A stretch of DNA of 38,625 bases from Thermoanaerobacterales bacterium (GTDB lineage: Bacteria > Bacillota > Desulfotomaculia > Desulfotomaculales > JASEER01): assembly GCA_030019475.1 (NCBI GenBank), contig JASEER010000010.1, forward strand, positions 24,001 through 62,625, written 5' to 3'. Position numbers and translations under genes: made by a program. The notes below the pieces were generated by a model. It ran no database searches. It saw only the letters and a program-made list of their open reading frames with translations, and had not been told where the DNA came from. Numbering within the stretch: the stretch's first letter is position 1; every line of letters starts with the position of its first letter. Shown here piece by piece: positions 21,677 through 28,523 of the stretch.

Positions 21677-22121
21677 GATCGACGGCGGCAGCCGGGGAAA
21701 CCCCGGGCCGGCGGCCGCCGCCCTGGTCGTGCGCGACGGGGATGACGGGCGGGTGCTGGACGAGAAGAGCTGGTATCTGGGGGAAACGACCAACAACGTC
21801 GCCGAGTGGACGGCGCTTGAGAACGCGGTGAGATACCTGGCCGCCGTGGCGGCCAAGCACGGTCCGGTGCAGGCGCTCATCCGCGCCGACAGCGAGCTGG
21901 TGGTGCGCCAGTTCAACGGGGCCTACCGTATCAAGCAGCCCCATCTCCAGGAGATCGCCCTCGGCATCCGCGATTTCCTGCAGCGTCACCCGGAGGTCAG
22001 TGTGCGCCTTGTGCACGTGCCGAGGGAAGAGAACAAGCGCGCCGACGCCGGGGTGAACCGTGAACTGGACCGGTTTCAAAAGAACAGCAAGGTTAAGAAA
22101 GGGGTCAGGCACTTTTCTTAA
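21645..22121 (+). CDS. rnhA: Ribonuclease HI
   Basis: 158 residues of the RNase H fold: first catalytic aspartate in IEIDGGSRGNPGPAAAA, the glutamate in NNVAEWTALENAV, the second aspartate in IRADSELVVRQFNGAY and the last in ENKRADAGVNRELD. It degrades RNA in RNA-DNA hybrids. ATG 21645 has GGAGGAGAA upstream. The C-terminal residues KVKKGVRHFS and the stop codon are supplied by the left arm of an inverted-repeat element (22092-22176), so the original C-terminus has been replaced or extended. It is translationally coupled to the FlhB-like gene. Confidence 0.93.
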   Translation: MGSERMRVVIEIDGGSRGNPGPAAAALVVRDGDDGRVLDEKSWYLGETTNNVAEWTALENAVRYLAAVAAKHGPVQALIRADSELVVRQFNGAYRIKQPHLQEIALGIRDFLQRHPEVSVRLVHVPREENKRADAGVNRELDRFQKNSKVKKGVRHFS

Positions 22122-22176
22122 AGGTACTTTTATAATCAAAATAGTTTTAAGTTAGGGGTCTGACCCCTTTCTTAAC
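22092..22176. repeat. Dispersed inverted-repeat element, copy A
   Basis: An 85-base element with 17-bp perfect terminal inverted repeats GTTAAGAAAGGGGTCAG (22092-22108) and its complement (22160-22176). It carries the core GGGGTCAGGCACTTTTCTTAA shared with copies at 11175 and 23462. It spans the end of rnhA and could fold into a long hairpin in RNA. Confidence 0.8.
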
Positions 22177-22202
22177 AAGACGGGATAAAGGAGGTCTCAA
22201 GT

Positions 22203-22877
22203 ATGCCGGAACAGCATGACGTGCCGCCGCGGGGAGCCTTTCTGCAGCGCGACCGGGAGACCTACGCCATCGCGCCCCGCATGGCGCCGGCCGGAATCCT
22301 GGACGTGGCCGCCCTGCGGCGGCTGGCCGATGTCGCCGAGCGGTTCAACATCCCGATCATCAAGATCGGCAACGCCCAGCGCATCGTCCTCGTCGGCCTC
22401 AAGGCGGAGCAGGTCGAGCCCGTCTGGGAGGCGCTGGGCATGGAGCCCGCTCCCGCGGTGGGGCCCTGCGTGCATTACGTGGCAGGCTGCCCGGGGACGG
22501 TTGCCTGCCGCTACGGGCAGCAGGACGCCCTCGGGCTGGCCGGGGAGATCGACCGCCGCCACATCGGCGAGGGGGAGCTGGCGGCCAAGTTCAAGATCGG
22601 TGTCTCCGGCTGCCCGTTCAACTGCTGCGAGTCCTGGCTGCGGGACTTCGGCGCCTTCGGCAAGAGCAAGGGCTGGACGGTGATTGTCGGGGGACGGGCC
22701 GGGATGCGCCCGCGCATCGGGGACAAGCTGGCCGAAAACGTGAGCGCGGAAGAGGTAATGGATCTGCTGCGGCGCACCATCGCCGCTTACAAAGAACTCG
22801 GCCGGAAGGGCGAGCGCCTGGGGACGACCATCGAGCGGGTCGGCTTCGAGGAGTTCCGGAAGCTGATCGACGCCTGA
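22203..22877 (+). CDS. Small siroheme/[4Fe-4S] sulfite- or nitrite-reductase-like protein
   Basis: 224 residues. A NirB/SirA ferredoxin-like half-domain (about 10-80) is followed by a siroheme-iron-sulfur domain with cysteines in CVHYVAGCPGTVACRYG and SGCPFNCCESWLRDFG, giving the C-x5-C ... C-x3-C spacing that ligates the siroheme-coupled cluster. The size and domain plan match the monomeric low-spin assimilatory-type sulfite reductase of Desulfovibrio (about 218 residues), and not dissimilatory DsrAB. It should reduce sulfite or nitrite by six electrons, or act in siroheme handling. The ATG has AAAGGAGG upstream. The DUF2148 gene follows by 43 bases and is probably co-expressed. Confidence 0.85.
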   Translation: MPEQHDVPPRGAFLQRDRETYAIAPRMAPAGILDVAALRRLADVAERFNIPIIKIGNAQRIVLVGLKAEQVEPVWEALGMEPAPAVGPCVHYVAGCPGTVACRYGQQDALGLAGEIDRRHIGEGELAAKFKIGVSGCPFNCCESWLRDFGAFGKSKGWTVIVGGRAGMRPRIGDKLAENVSAEEVMDLLRRTIAAYKELGRKGERLGTTIERVGFEEFRKLIDA

Positions 22878-22920
22878 AGCAAGAACCAGGACTTCTTGGA
22901 GCAAGGGGAGGGGCAATGTC

Positions 22921-23448
22921 TTGCAGGGTACAGTGAGGATGGTTGGGCATCTCATGGCCCTCGCCGCCCGCACGGCGCCGAAGGCCCTGGGGCAGGACTA
23001 TCTTGCGCTGCGGGTCGTCGACGGCCCGGAACTGGACCGGCTCGCCGGGGAAATGGCGGCCTACGGGGCCGAAACCGGCAAGAAGGACTGGGACCGGGAC
23101 GGAGACAACATCCGCCGCTCGGACGCCGTGCTGCTCATCGGCCTGGCCGACCCCAAAACCGCCGGCCTAAACTGCGGGGCCTGCGGGGTGAGCCGCTGCG
23201 AGGACCTGGCCCGCCGCGAAGGGCCGGAATTCGCCGGCCCGGTCTGCGCGTGGCGCCTGATCGACCTGGGCATCGCCGCCGGCTCGGCGGTCAAGACGGC
23301 ATCAATCCTCAACGTGGACAACCGCGTCATGTACCGCGTGGGGGTGGCCGCCCGGCGCCTGGGCCTCATCCAGGCCGACATCGCCCTGGGCATCCCCCTT
23401 TCCGCCACCGGCAAAAACATCTACTTCGACCGCGCCCCCAAAACCTGA
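22921..23448 (+). CDS. DUF2148 (ferredoxin-like) protein
   Basis: 175 residues, alpha/beta with cysteines in GLNCGACGVSRCEDLARR and GPVCAWRLIDLGIAAGSAV, the arrangement expected for an iron-sulfur cluster in the DUF2148 family, whose role is unknown. The family's 'DN R..Y..G.AA..LGL' section is visible (DNRVMYRVGVAARRLGLIQA). TTG 22921 has GGGGAGGGG 7 bases upstream. It may deliver electrons to the siroheme protein directly upstream (inference from adjacency only). Confidence 0.85.
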   Translation: MQGTVRMVGHLMALAARTAPKALGQDYLALRVVDGPELDRLAGEMAAYGAETGKKDWDRDGDNIRRSDAVLLIGLADPKTAGLNCGACGVSRCEDLARREGPEFAGPVCAWRLIDLGIAAGSAVKTASILNVDNRVMYRVGVAARRLGLIQADIALGIPLSATGKNIYFDRAPKT

Positions 23449-23461
23449 AGTTTTAAGTTAA

Positions 23462-23514
23462 GGGTCAGGCACTTTACTTAAATCGCTCAGACTTTTAAGT
23501 AAAGTGCCTGACCC
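23462..23514. repeat. Dispersed inverted-repeat element, copy B
   Basis: GGGTCAGGCACTTTACTTAAA (23462-23482) and its exact complement (23494-23514), 21 bp perfect, around an 11-base loop. It follows the DUF2148 stop by about 14 bases. The arms share the GGGTCAGGCACTTTxCTTAA core with copy A. Confidence 0.85.
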
Positions 23515-23535
23515 CTTACTAAAATCGAGCGGAAG

Positions 23536-23573
23536 GCAAAGAAGGCCGGCGCGATAGCGCCGGCCTTCTTTGC
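23536..23573. terminator. Bidirectional terminator between convergent genes
   Basis: A 17-bp perfect stem (23536-23552 with 23557-23573) around GATA, with AAAG and CTTT at its base, lies between the DUF2148 and FBP aldolase/phosphatase genes. Confidence 0.7.
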
Positions 23574-23598
23574 AGCGGTGGTGCTAGGGGTGCGGGGT

Positions 23599-24714
23599 TT
23601 ACTCCGCCTTCTTCTCCTTCTTGTGCGGCACCACGAAGCGGTCCTTCAGCTTCTCCATTACCTGCGGCATTGTCGTGTATTCCATTTCATCCAGGTGCAG
23701 CCGGTGCGGCTCGAAGGGGCCCAGGCGGCGCATAAAGTCGGCGATCCGGGTCGCCTCCCGGCGCGCTTCGTCGAAGGCCGGGTCGTTGAACATGTCCTGC
23801 GGGCCGACGAGCTTGCCCTCGGCGAGTTGGAACCCGAGGCAGATCACGCGCGGCGGACCGTCAAAGCGGGTCGGGCGGGCCTCCCGCTGCGCGACGGGCA
23901 TCAGCGGCCCGCTGTGGGAGCCGCGCATCCAGCCGGAGACCAGGTGCGGGTGGGCGTAGGCCTCCAGGACCTCGCCGACGGCGGGATAGCCGCTCTGGCA
24001 GCGGACGATACAGACCGGGTCGTCCTTGCCGACGTAGCGCCCGGCCATCAGGTTCAGGCGCTGGGTGCTGGAAACGGCCGCGATCTGACCGGTGCCGCGG
24101 TGGAAGATGCGCTTGATGCAGTAGCGCCCCGGAGCACCGATGAAGATCAACATATCATAGATCTCCTCGGGGGCGGAGAAGATGATCTTCTTATTGTCGA
24201 TCAGGTCGCGCACCTCGAAGTTGAAGCCGCAGTGCATGTTCGGGTCGATGACCAGGCCGATGGTGTTGAAGGGATCGGCGAAGATCTTGTAAAGGGGCAG
24301 GTTCCAGGCCCCCGGCTCGGTTTTGTCCGCCATGAAGATGAGGATCGGCTCGCTCTTGCGCTCCTCGACCTCCATCTCGGCGACGCCCGGCCCCATGCCC
24401 TTGATGTTCCCGGAAAAGGCGTCGGCAAGAAGGTCCTGCCCGGCGCCGTAAAGCTTCAGCTTCTTGGCCACCTCGGTGCAGGCGATGAAGGTGTCCCAGG
24501 CCAGCTGGTGGATCTCGCCGCAGTTGCGGCCCAGCTCGTGGGTCAGGATGAGGTTGATGTCGTCACCGACGCTGGTGACGTGAAAGTCAATCAGAAGCGG
24601 GCTCCCCGAGAGAATGCCGCGGGCTTTTTCCAGGAGTTCGGGGTGGACCGCGGAATGCCCCACGAACCCGCCGACATCGGCTTTAATTACCGAGACAGTA
24701 ATCTTCCTGCTCAC
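23599..24714 (-). CDS. fbp: Archaeal-type fructose-1,6-bisphosphate aldolase/phosphatase
   Basis: 371 residues, the usual size for this bifunctional enzyme, which condenses triose phosphates and removes a phosphate to give fructose 6-phosphate in gluconeogenesis. Recognisable segments are SVIKADVGGFVGHSAVHPEL, VGDDINLILTH, DAFSGNIKGMGPG, PFNTIGLVIDPNMHCGF and RYVGKDDPVCIVRCQSGYPA, with the catalytic tyrosine and lysine lying in the last, and DMF/DPAFDEARR near the end. The GTG at 24714 was chosen: GGAGGAG lies 6 bases upstream and the candidate promoter would start transcription near 24733, just before it. It is found in archaea and in deep or thermophilic bacteria. It fits a pathway feeding hexose phosphate to the glucan/trehalose operon downstream. 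Confidence 0.95.
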   Translation of the reverse strand: MSRKITVSVIKADVGGFVGHSAVHPELLEKARGILSGSPLLIDFHVTSVGDDINLILTHELGRNCGEIHQLAWDTFIACTEVAKKLKLYGAGQDLLADAFSGNIKGMGPGVAEMEVEERKSEPILIFMADKTEPGAWNLPLYKIFADPFNTIGLVIDPNMHCGFNFEVRDLIDNKKIIFSAPEEIYDMLIFIGAPGRYCIKRIFHRGTGQIAAVSSTQRLNLMAGRYVGKDDPVCIVRCQSGYPAVGEVLEAYAHPHLVSGWMRGSHSGPLMPVAQREARPTRFDGPPRVICLGFQLAEGKLVGPQDMFNDPAFDEARREATRIADFMRRLGPFEPHRLHLDEMEYTTMPQVMEKLKDRFVVPHKKEKKAE

Positions 24715-24739
24715 TTGGTTCTCCTCCCCCAAAGATGGT

Positions 24740-24767
24740 GGTATACTATTTCTATGCTACGTGGCAA
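24740..24767 (-). promoter_or_regulatory. Candidate sigma-A promoter of fbp
   Basis: Minus strand TTGCCA (24767-24762), 16 bases, TATACC (24745-24740). It lies just upstream of the GTG start of fbp. Confidence 0.5.
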
Positions 24768-24893
24768 TATCCTCCCGGATGCCACCTTATTTTTTACACA
24801 CTTAATCCATTTTGGGCTGATTTCTGCTCATTTTGACCATTATGGCCAGCATATTGGCTTGACCTGGACAAACGGGCAAATGGAGGAATTGTC

Positions 24894-25793
24894 TTGGCTC
24901 TTGAGCTTCAAAACGTTCGGGGAAAGACGTATTGCCTCCGGGGTCCGGTGAATGTCGGGGTTTACGACCGGGGCGACGGGACCTGCCTTCTCATCGACAC
25001 CGGACTGGACGAGAGCAGCGGCCGGAAGGTATTGCGCATCCTCAAGGACGCCGGGCTCACCCCGGCGGCCGTTATCAACACCCATTCACACGCCGACCAC
25101 TGCGGCGCCAACCGGTTCATCAAGAAGCGCACGGGCGCCGAAGTCTGGACCAGCCCCCTGGAACGCCCCTTCATCGAGCATACCGCGCTCGAAACCTTCT
25201 ACCTGTTTTCCGCCGTCCCCCCGCGCGAGATGCGGACCAAGTTCCTGATGGCCCAGCCGTGCCCGGTGGACGGGGTGCTGGCGCCGTGTGCACAGGAAGT
25301 AGCAGGCGTGGAACTGGAGGTCCTCGACCTTGCCGGACACTCCCCCGGACAGATCGGCGTCGCGACCCCTGACGGCGTTCTGTTCGCGGCCGACGCCTTT
25401 TTCTCCACGGATGTCATCGAGAAATACCGTCTCCCTTACACCGCGGACGTGGGGGCGGCGTTGGAAACCATTGCCAAGCTGGAGGAGACCGCCTATGCCT
25501 GTTACGTGCCGGGGCATGGCGAACCGGTCGAGGATCCCCGGGAGGCCCTGGCGGCCAACCGGGCCGTGACGGAGAGCATCGCCGGGCTGGTAGTGGAAAT
25601 CGCGGGCCGCGACGGCCGCGCGCGGGAAGAAATAATGAAGGAAATCGTACGGCGGAAGGAGATAACGCTCCATCCCGAACAGTACCTCCTGGTCTTTGCC
25701 ACTGTCTCCGCCTACCTGGGACACCTGGCGGACACCGGCCGCCTGCAGACCAGGTACGACGACGGGGAACTGCTCTGGGCGGCGGCCGGCTGA
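24894..25793 (+). CDS. MBL-fold metallo-hydrolase
   Basis: 299 residues. The metal motif THSHADHCGANRF follows a beta segment and further ligands appear in LDLAGHSPGQIGVATPDG, FAADAFFSTD and YVPGHGEPVEDP, giving a complete two-metal site of the metallo-beta-lactamase fold. The C-terminal ~70 residues are helical. Substrate unknown; glyoxalase II-like thioesterases and quorum-signal lactonases share the core. TTG 24894 has GGAGG 7 bases upstream. It is divergent from fbp, sharing the 180-base gap. Confidence 0.88.
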   Translation: MALELQNVRGKTYCLRGPVNVGVYDRGDGTCLLIDTGLDESSGRKVLRILKDAGLTPAAVINTHSHADHCGANRFIKKRTGAEVWTSPLERPFIEHTALETFYLFSAVPPREMRTKFLMAQPCPVDGVLAPCAQEVAGVELEVLDLAGHSPGQIGVATPDGVLFAADAFFSTDVIEKYRLPYTADVGAALETIAKLEETAYACYVPGHGEPVEDPREALAANRAVTESIAGLVVEIAGRDGRAREEIMKEIVRRKEITLHPEQYLLVFATVSAYLGHLADTGRLQTRYDDGELLWAAAG

Positions 25794-25925
25794 CGGCCAA
25801 GCGGGGCAAAACTGGGAAAGCCGCCGTCCGGTGTGTGCCCCGTCTTGGATCGGCAACAACAATTCAAACCTTGACAGGGACCGCGTGGGAGGCGGTCCCT
25901 ATGTTGGGCAGCCTCGCTACACGAC
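25794..25925. other. Gap with hairpin GGGACCGC/GCGGTCCC
   Basis: No gene. An 8-bp stem (25877-25884 with 25892-25899) has no U-tract on either side, so it is not clearly a terminator; it is convergent to the small protein below. Confidence 0.3.
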
Positions 25926-26099
25926 CTATGTCTTCTTCCGCCAGTTTATGATCCTGCTGACGAACAGCCAGAACAATCCGCCCACCAGCAGATAGACGAC
26001 GGCGGCGGTGAAAACCCCGGGATCCCATCGATGCATCACTATCGGCCCGATCAGGAGGGCGAAACAAACGGCGCCCCCCAGCTTAAAGAAACCTTCCAG
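25926..26099 (-). CDS. Small two-helix membrane protein with a possible CTG start
   Basis: A minus-strand frame of 57 residues with clean membrane-protein character: two hydrophobic helices (about 8-22 and 30-47), a loop HRWDPGVF and a basic end INWRKKT. The amino-acid pattern looks selected, and it begins immediately after an in-frame TAG, so there is no upstream ATG, GTG or TTG until mid-protein. CTG at 26099 has AGAGGG five bases upstream, a good site for a rare CTG start. The alternative is a gene whose start codon was mutated, or a truncated remnant. It belongs to no family I recognise. Confidence 0.5.
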   Translation of the reverse strand: MEGFFKLGGAVCFALLIGPIVMHRWDPGVFTAAVVYLLVGGLFWLFVSRIINWRKKT

Positions 26100-26136
26100 C
26101 GCGACCCTCTATGACCCGTGGCGCCCGAAAAAGACT

Positions 26137-26208
26137 CCGGGGAAGGACGGTCTTTGGTAAGCGGTCAACCCCTCGAGGAGGGGTGGCCTTTCCCCGGAAA
26201 CCAAGTCC
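26137..26208 (+). other. Structured leader region before the E1 alpha gene
   Basis: CCGGGGAA (26137-26144) pairs with TTCCCCGG (26190-26197), enclosing a perfect hairpin ACCCCTC-GAG-GAGGGGT (26168-26184). A second set, GGAC (26145-26148) and TTGG (26154-26157), can pair with CCAAGTCC (26201-26208), which would form a pseudoknot or an alternative fold. No known riboswitch class is recognised. The gene at 26293 begins 85 bases later. Confidence 0.45.
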
Positions 26209-26292
26209 TTATAAACTTTTCTGATTTGCATCGCGGAACCTGCTCTGGGGTCTCCTGAGATGACTTTAACGTGTTAGGAGGGGGAGATTTCC

Positions 26293-27255
26293 ATGATCAC
26301 CAGTACGAAAAAGATCGACCTTCTCGAATCCATGCTCCTGGTTCGCCGTTTCGAAGAAAAGCTGACCGAGATGAGCCGCGCCGGGGAGCGTATAGCCGGG
26401 ATGGTCATCCTCTGCACGGGGCAGGAGGCGGTCGCCGCCGGTGTCTGTCGCGCCCTGGAGCCGGAGGACGTGATCATCAGTAATCACCGTAGCCATGGCC
26501 ACCTCTTGGCCAAGGGCGCTCCCCCGGGGCCGGTAATGGCTGAGATCCTGGGTCGAAGGACCGGCTGCAACAAGGGGAAGAGCGGCACCCTGCACATCGC
26601 CGTGCCGGAGGTGAACGCGCTTTGCACCACGACCGTGGTCGGGGGCGGCATTCCGATTGCCGTGGGGACGGCTTTCGCCGCTCAATACCAGCGGCGTCCG
26701 GTTGTTACGACTTGTTTCTTTGGCGACGGTGCCGCCGACGAGGGCAGTTTTCACGAGGCTTTGAACCTGGCCGCCCTCTGGCATCTGCCGGTGATCTTTG
26801 TTTGTGAAAACAACGCCTGGGCCGGCGCTCAGCGTCACGAAGAGCACACCCTGGTGCAGGACATCGCCACCCGGGCACTCGGCTACGGCATGACCGGCCA
26901 TGTAGTGGACGGCAATGACGCCGTAGCCGTCTACGAGGCTACGCGGGAGGCGCGGCGCCGTTGCTTGGAGGGTAAAGGCCCGGTGTTACTCGAGATGAAA
27001 ACCTACCGCTGGCGGGGACATAGCGAATTCGACCGGCAGCTTTATCAGCCCAAGGAAGAGATCGCGGCTTGGATGGAGCGCTGTCCCATCAAGCTGCTGC
27101 AGGAGGCCCTGCTCGCCGAAGGCGTCTTGACATACGCTGTGGTGGCGGAGATGGAGGACAGGGCGCGCCGGACGGTGGAGGAGGCGGTTGCTTTCGCCAT
27201 GAACAGCCCGTGGCCGGAACCTGAAGAGGCACTGGAAAACGTCTTTTGTGACTAA
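26293..27255 (+). CDS. 2-oxoacid (pyruvate/acetoin) dehydrogenase E1 component, alpha subunit
   Basis: 320 residues of the E1-alpha family: the thiamine-diphosphate motif GDGAADEGSFHEALNLAALW...CENNAWA, the phosphorylation-loop-like RSHGHLLAKGAP and the closing YRWRGHSEFD. With the beta subunit it decarboxylates a 2-oxoacid or cleaves acetoin, transferring the acyl unit to lipoyl-E2. The ATG has GGAGGGGGAG upstream. Acetoin versus pyruvate or branched-chain substrate cannot be decided from sequence alone; gene symbols acoA or pdhA would both fit. The neighbouring beta subunit follows by 42 bases. Confidence 0.92.
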   Translation: MITSTKKIDLLESMLLVRRFEEKLTEMSRAGERIAGMVILCTGQEAVAAGVCRALEPEDVIISNHRSHGHLLAKGAPPGPVMAEILGRRTGCNKGKSGTLHIAVPEVNALCTTTVVGGGIPIAVGTAFAAQYQRRPVVTTCFFGDGAADEGSFHEALNLAALWHLPVIFVCENNAWAGAQRHEEHTLVQDIATRALGYGMTGHVVDGNDAVAVYEATREARRRCLEGKGPVLLEMKTYRWRGHSEFDRQLYQPKEEIAAWMERCPIKLLQEALLAEGVLTYAVVAEMEDRARRTVEEAVAFAMNSPWPEPEEALENVFCD

Positions 27256-27297
27256 TGTGGACTAAGGGACGCTTGGGACAGGAGGAGGTTAATCAAC

Positions 27298-28293
27298 GTG
27301 CAACAACTGACCTTCGGCGAGGCGGTTCGTCAGGCTTTGGTCGAGGAGATGCGGCGCGACCCCGCCGTTTTCCTGGCCGGGGAAGGGGTAGGCGTGAGTA
27401 TTCATGACAACCCCAAGGCCCCGACATACGGCCTCTTGCAGATGTTCAGCCCGGAAAGGGTAAAGGATACGCCGGTCTCGGAGGCGGCCATCGCCGGGCT
27501 GGCCGTGGGCGCCGCGGTGATGGGCCTGCGCCCCGTCGTCGAGATAATGTTTAGCCCTTTCCTGACCATTGCCTCCGACCAGATTGTCAACCATGCGGCC
27601 AAACTGCGATATCTCTCGGGAGGAAAAAGTCGCTTTCCCCTGGTGGTGAGGGTCAAGGCGGGCAGCGGTGCCGGCGCCGGTTGCCAGCACATACACAACC
27701 TGGAGGCCTGGATGGCGCACTGCCCGGGATTGAAGGTCGTCTTTCCTTCTACCCCCGGGGACGCCAAGGGTTTGCTGAAGACGGCGATTCGGGACGACAA
27801 CCCCGTAATTTTCTTTGAGGACATGGTCCTCGGGCTTGTTCCCGGCCCGGTGCCCGGCGAAGAGGTTGAGCACCTGGTCCCGATAGGTAAGGCGGACGTG
27901 AAGCGGCTTGGCCGGGACGTGACGATCGTCGCCTGGGGGAGGCCGGTCCTGGAAGCCCTCAAGGCGGCGGAACAACTGGCGGCTGAAAACGGGGTGGAGG
28001 CCGAGGTCCTGGATCTGCGCACCCTGGCTCCACTTGACAGGGACGCCCTTCTACGTTCGGTGCGTAAGACCGGGCGGCTGGTGGTTGTTCATGATGCTAA
28101 TAAAACGGGGGGGTTCGGCGCGGAGATTGCCGCTACCGTCGCGGAGGAGGCCTTTCCGTCACTGAAAGCCCCCATCCGCCGCGTGGCGGCGTTGGATATC
28201 CCTGTCCCTTTCAGCCCCCCGTTGGCGCAGTACGGCATACCCGACGCGGCCCGGATTATTACGGCGGTGAAAGAGCTCGTCAATTTGCATTGA
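27298..28293 (+). CDS. 2-oxoacid (pyruvate/acetoin) dehydrogenase E1 component, beta subunit
   Basis: 331 residues of the E1-beta/transketolase type: the early FLAGEGVGV strand, the thiamine-binding motif around DTPVSEAAIAGLAVGAAVMG, and the C-terminal lobe with VVVHDANKTGGFGAEIAATV and a final PVPFSPPLAQYGIPDAARI. GTG 27298 with AGGAGG upstream. It pairs with the alpha subunit just upstream. The complex normally needs E2 (acyltransferase) and E3 (lipoamide dehydrogenase), but the next gene, after a 230-base repeat-bearing gap, is an unrelated glucan enzyme, so the partner genes are elsewhere or absent. Confidence 0.92.
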   Translation: MQQLTFGEAVRQALVEEMRRDPAVFLAGEGVGVSIHDNPKAPTYGLLQMFSPERVKDTPVSEAAIAGLAVGAAVMGLRPVVEIMFSPFLTIASDQIVNHAAKLRYLSGGKSRFPLVVRVKAGSGAGAGCQHIHNLEAWMAHCPGLKVVFPSTPGDAKGLLKTAIRDDNPVIFFEDMVLGLVPGPVPGEEVEHLVPIGKADVKRLGRDVTIVAWGRPVLEALKAAEQLAAENGVEAEVLDLRTLAPLDRDALLRSVRKTGRLVVVHDANKTGGFGAEIAATVAEEAFPSLKAPIRRVAALDIPVPFSPPLAQYGIPDAARIITAVKELVNLH

Positions 28294-28458
28294 CTGTGTG
28301 GGTATAAACAACAGTTCAATGCACATCACCATCTGATACGCTCTGGATGAGCCATCTCAATCTTCCACCCTTTTACCCTTGCAGACTGGGGGTCGGCTTA
28401 ACCCTGGTTTACAGGTTTGGAAGTTTGAGATGGCTCACTTTTGGATTATCAAACACAG
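28294..28458. repeat. Nested inverted repeat in the gap after the E1 beta gene
   Basis: A long stem GAGCCATCTCAA-T-CTTCCA (28349-28367) pairs with its complement at 28418-28436 with one mismatch, around a 50-base loop; outer CTGTGT (28294) and ACACAG (28453) add a short second pair. It may be a terminator for the E1 operon or a small mobile-repeat remnant. No gene is seen in the 230-base gap. Confidence 0.5.
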
Positions 28459-28523
28459 CCTTGTCCGTTTCATGGGGGCGCCGCTCATAGGAGCCATAAG
28501 CGGCCGGGAATAATGTCATTACT

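Noticed and set aside
24740-24800. Sigma-54 promoter on the minus strand before fbp (TGGCAT ... TTGCC)
   Set aside because: Spacing between elements is 11 instead of 5 bases.
26028-26040. GATGCATC palindrome as another activator site
   Set aside because: Lacks the four-base spacer and the full TGATGCA arms of the 13160 and 15078 sites.
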